A DNA stretch of 7,279 nucleotides from Syntrophomonadaceae bacterium (GTDB taxonomy: Bacteria > Bacillota > Dethiobacteria > DTU022). How positions within the stretch are numbered: position 1 is the stretch's first letter; every line of letters starts with the position of its first letter. Below the pieces are notes generated by a model. The model made no database searches and was not told the DNA's origin. It saw only the letters and a list, made by a program, of their open reading frames with translations. A program made the translations under genes and the position numbers. Positions 6,470 through 7,279 of the stretch are shown here, one piece after another. Location of the stretch: assembly GCA_007127255.1 (NCBI GenBank), contig SKZS01000023.1, positions 1 to 7,279 on the forward strand. Direction: 5' to 3'.

Positions 6470-7279
6470 TCATCTGCCATGAGTTTTCAGAGCGCGGGAA
6501 ATAACCAGGCGCTGAATCTCGGCAGTACCTTCCCAGATCTGATATATTTTAGCGTCGCGAGCCCATTTTTCCACCGGATATTCACGCATGTATCCATAAC
6601 CACCTAAAATCTGAATGGCATCAACTGTAGTATCCATGGCCACATCTCCGGCGAAAAGCTTGGCCATACTGCCTTCAGCTCGCTGAAAGTGCATTTTGTT
6701 GTTGGCCATCCAACCGGCACGCCATACAAGCAGTCGCGCAGCGTCTATCCTTGTCGCCATATCAGCCAGCTTAAACCCGACACCTTCATGAAGAATTATC
6801 GGCTTTTTAAACTGAACTCGCTCGGAGCTGTATTGGAGGGCATACTCATATGCGGCACGGGCAATACCTACTGCAATTGCCCCCACTCCGGGACGTGAAT
6901 GTTCAAGCATTGCCAGGGCCCCGAAGGCTCCATCCGTAGACCCCGGTTCACCCGGCTCGCCGCCCAGACGGTTTTCTTTGGGAATTCTGCAGTCGGTAAG
7001 TATTACTTCTGATGTATGAGAAGCGCGAACCCCCATCTTTTTCTCCTTCTTGCCCATGGCCAGGCCCGGGGTATCTTTATCAATTATGAAACAGGCCAGG
7101 CCCGCCCAGCCTAAACTCTTGTCTGTGGTGGCAAAAACAACATGAAGGTCGGCAATGCCTCCGTTAGTAATAAAACATTTTGTCCCGTTAAGGACATATT
7201 CATCGCCATCCAGGACTGCGGTGGTCGAGATATTTGAAACATCTGAACCGGCTTCCGGCTCGGTCAGACACATGGCCCC
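6470..7279 (-). CDS. Acyl-CoA dehydrogenase, medium-chain type, C-terminal part (5' end outside window)
   Basis: An FAD enzyme that oxidises an acyl-CoA to the trans-2-enoyl-CoA, passing electrons to electron-transfer flavoprotein. The visible 269 residues begin inside the flavin-binding signature (GAMCLTEPEAGSD), so the ATG at 7273 is internal and the N-terminal helical domain is beyond the right edge. The middle beta domain shows NGTKCFITNGGIAD and KKMGVRASHTSEVIL. The C-terminal helical domain has SRPGVGAIAVGIA, ERVQFKKPI, FKLADMATRIDAARLLVWRA and QILGGYGYMREYPVEKWARD. The catalytic base is the Glu of IWEGTAEIQR (codon at 6530-6532, residue 250 of the fragment), in the short/medium-chain position rather than that of isovaleryl- or long-chain enzymes. 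SRPGVGA, the Arg-rich helix and PVEK recall medium-chain enzymes. FKKP replaces the usual FGKP loop, and HEG stands where many have HQ. The gene ends in TGA and converges on the c-di-GMP gene. Chain-length preference is not readable from sequence. Confidence 0.95.
   Translation of the reverse strand, partial: GAMCLTEPEAGSDVSNISTTAVLDGDEYVLNGTKCFITNGGIADLHVVFATTDKSLGWAGLACFIIDKDTPGLAMGKKEKKMGVRASHTSEVILTDCRIPKENRLGGEPGEPGSTDGAFGALAMLEHSRPGVGAIAVGIARAAYEYALQYSSERVQFKKPIILHEGVGFKLADMATRIDAARLLVWRAGWMANNKMHFQRAEGSMAKLFAGDVAMDTTVDAIQILGGYGYMREYPVEKWARDAKIYQIWEGTAEIQRLVISRALKTHGR

Noticed and set aside
6371..6607. Plus-strand open frame running into the acyl-CoA dehydrogenase gene.
   Set aside because: Most of it is antisense to the well-supported dehydrogenase and it has no ribosome binding site or recognisable product.
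7271..7273. ATG at 7273 as the true start of the acyl-CoA dehydrogenase.
   Set aside because: It falls inside the flavin-binding motif, the frame stays open to the window edge, and the N-terminal domain would be missing.
1..7279. CRISPR arrays, tRNA or rRNA genes, insertion sequences, direct-repeat arrays.
   Set aside because: No regularly spaced repeats, cloverleaf-like segments, rRNA-like stretches or transposase motifs were found by eye on either strand.

Overview
The window holds four protein-coding regions plus the tail of a fifth, with no RNA gene, insertion sequence or CRISPR array that I can see. Genome type: compact, moderate G+C, strong AGGAGG-type ribosome binding sites, GTG and TTG starts, a large GGDEF/HD-GYP hybrid protein and a medium-chain-type acyl-CoA dehydrogenase. 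Together these suggest an anaerobic bacterium, perhaps of the clostridial Firmicutes (syntrophic or sulfate-reducing relatives). This is inference from style only; there is no marker gene to fix the taxonomy.

Layout. (1) Positions 3-74 look like the last 23 codons of an unrecognised plus-strand gene. (2) Positions 140-655 and 631-2865 form a tight two-gene unit: a small split-barrel protein of the pyridoxamine-phosphate-oxidase-like superfamily, overlapped by 25 bases by a 744-residue PEP-synthase/rifampicin-phosphotransferase-like enzyme. The second gene starts at TTG behind a perfect AGGAGG placed inside the first gene, so the two are probably translated together. (3) After a short AT-rich gap with a perfect A/T palindrome, a single large gene (3036-6305) encodes a soluble multi-sensor cyclic-di-GMP protein, PAS-PAS-GAF-PAS-GAF-like-GGDEF-HD-GYP. 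Both output domains keep their signature residues, and the GGDEF domain has an inhibitory RxxD site. (4) After a 164-base convergent gap with an imperfect long hairpin, the minus strand carries the C-terminal 269 residues of an acyl-CoA dehydrogenase that runs off the right edge.

Functionally these look like three separate transcription units: a coupled small-molecule or redox pair, a c-di-GMP signalling hub, and a fatty-acid or acyl-CoA oxidation gene. The most interesting items are the coupled split-barrel/phosphotransferase-like pair, whose substrate cannot be read from sequence, and the c-di-GMP hub, which appears able both to make and to degrade its messenger.
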